Positions 63,803-64,000 of a DNA stretch of 64,000 bases are shown piece after piece (the stretch's first letter is position 1; every line of letters starts with the position of its first letter). Below the pieces are notes generated by a model. It did not search any database. It was given only the letters and a program-made list of their open reading frames with translations, and had not been told where the DNA came from. The stretch is from Nonomuraea jabiensis (lineage in GTDB: Bacteria > Actinomycetota > Actinomycetes > Streptosporangiales > Streptosporangiaceae). The DNA lies in assembly GCF_014204795.1 (NCBI RefSeq), contig NZ_JACHMB010000001.1, positions 7,080,501-7,144,500 of the forward strand. The letters are read 5' to 3'. The translations under genes were made by a program, and so were the position numbers.

Positions 63803-64000
63803 GTGAGTACGCAGCGGCGAGTAGTGATCGCGGAAGACGAGGCCCTGATCCGCCTCGACCTCAAGGAGATGCTCCAGGAGGACGGCTACGTCGTCGTGGG
63901 CGAGGCCGGGGACGGCGAGCAGGCGATCCGGCTGGCCGCCGAGCTGAAGCCGGACCTCGTGATCCTGGACGTGAAGATGCCCGTGCTCGACGGGATCTCG
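63803..64000 (+). CDS. Response regulator, PdtaR (ANTAR) type, 3' end cut by window
   Basis: Only the first 66 residues are present: VVIAEDEALIRLDLKEML with the acidic pocket, and the phosphorylated Asp in LVILDVKMPVLDG. The sequence and the neighbouring tRNA match the actinobacterial PdtaR family, in which a receiver domain is followed by an RNA-binding ANTAR domain that acts as an antiterminator. The ANTAR part would lie beyond the window, so this is inference. The start is the GTG at 63803, 7 nt after the -10 box. Confidence 0.85.
   Translation, partial: MSTQRRVVIAEDEALIRLDLKEMLQEDGYVVVGEAGDGEQAIRLAAELKPDLVILDVKMPVLDGIS

Overview
This 64 kb window is chromosomal DNA of a high-GC actinomycete. 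Strong G/C bias at third codon positions, many GTG starts, ATGA/GTGA gene overlaps, an actinobacterial gene set (PriA, a DUF2567-like protein, a TIGR03085-type protein, a PdtaR-type response regulator) and many apparently leaderless promoters (a TANNNT box 6-8 nt before the start codon) all point this way. Gene order and content suggest a Streptosporangiaceae-type organism such as Nonomuraea, but that is inference. No plasmid, prophage or CRISPR signals were seen.

Layout. 0-11 kb: the 3' end of an amidase gene, a DUF2567-like membrane protein, a MurA-family enzyme with Asp in place of the catalytic Cys, a bifunctional penicillin-binding protein, YbaK, an AraC regulator divergent from a major facilitator exporter, a secreted V8-like protease and an ATP-dependent DNA ligase. 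11-17.2 kb: a tight his operon (hisD-hisC-hisB-small membrane protein-hisH-small membrane protein-priA-ridA-hisF). 17-23.4 kb: a glutamine synthetase-like enzyme, a tiny membrane protein, a TIGR03085-type protein and a heterodimeric ABC exporter with one degenerate ATPase site. 23.4-29.4 kb: hisI, then a trp cluster without trpE/trpD/trpF (Trp-operon membrane protein, two Gly-Tyr-Gln-Pro repeat membrane proteins, DUF2752, trpC, trpB, trpA). PriA would cover both the HisA and TrpF steps, linking the two clusters.

29.5-33.4 kb: a large secreted GH101-family glycosidase, followed by the wreck of a TetR gene with its operators still present. 33.9-40.7 kb: DoxX/MauE plus a DsbA-like thiol oxidoreductase, lgt, a VIT1/CCC1 transporter, then three coupled genes: an 860-residue repeat-rich membrane protein, a 111-codon reading frame made of 14-residue repeats, and a small paralogue of the first protein's extracellular domain. 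Four consecutive genes here (or three, if the middle frame is not expressed) carry unrelated tandem arrays. 40.7-43.9 kb: two gene-poor low-complexity stretches around a bis-aminopropyl-spermidine-synthase-like (BpsA) gene, with a strong G-quadruplex candidate before gltB.

43.9-50 kb: gltB-gltD with a clear terminator. 50-55.7 kb: a MmyB-type regulator, an orphan TnpB element with a visible right-end guide RNA structure, an aldo/keto reductase, and a TetR regulator with clustered operators in front of a DHA2 exporter. 55.8-64 kb: an S8 peptidase lipoprotein, DUF2784, pyruvate kinase, dapD, a PNPOx-like protein, LysR divergent from a short-chain dehydrogenase, an HTH/LAGLIDADG-like protein, an unusual 73-nt tRNA read as Leu(CAA), and the 5' end of a PdtaR-type response regulator.

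The strongest candidates for something undescribed are the coupled repeat-protein locus at 37.2-40.7 kb, the pair of low-complexity membrane proteins with matching promoters at 24.4-25.9 kb, the odd tRNA with its neighbouring HTH/LAGLIDADG-like gene, and the orphan TnpB with its guide RNA.
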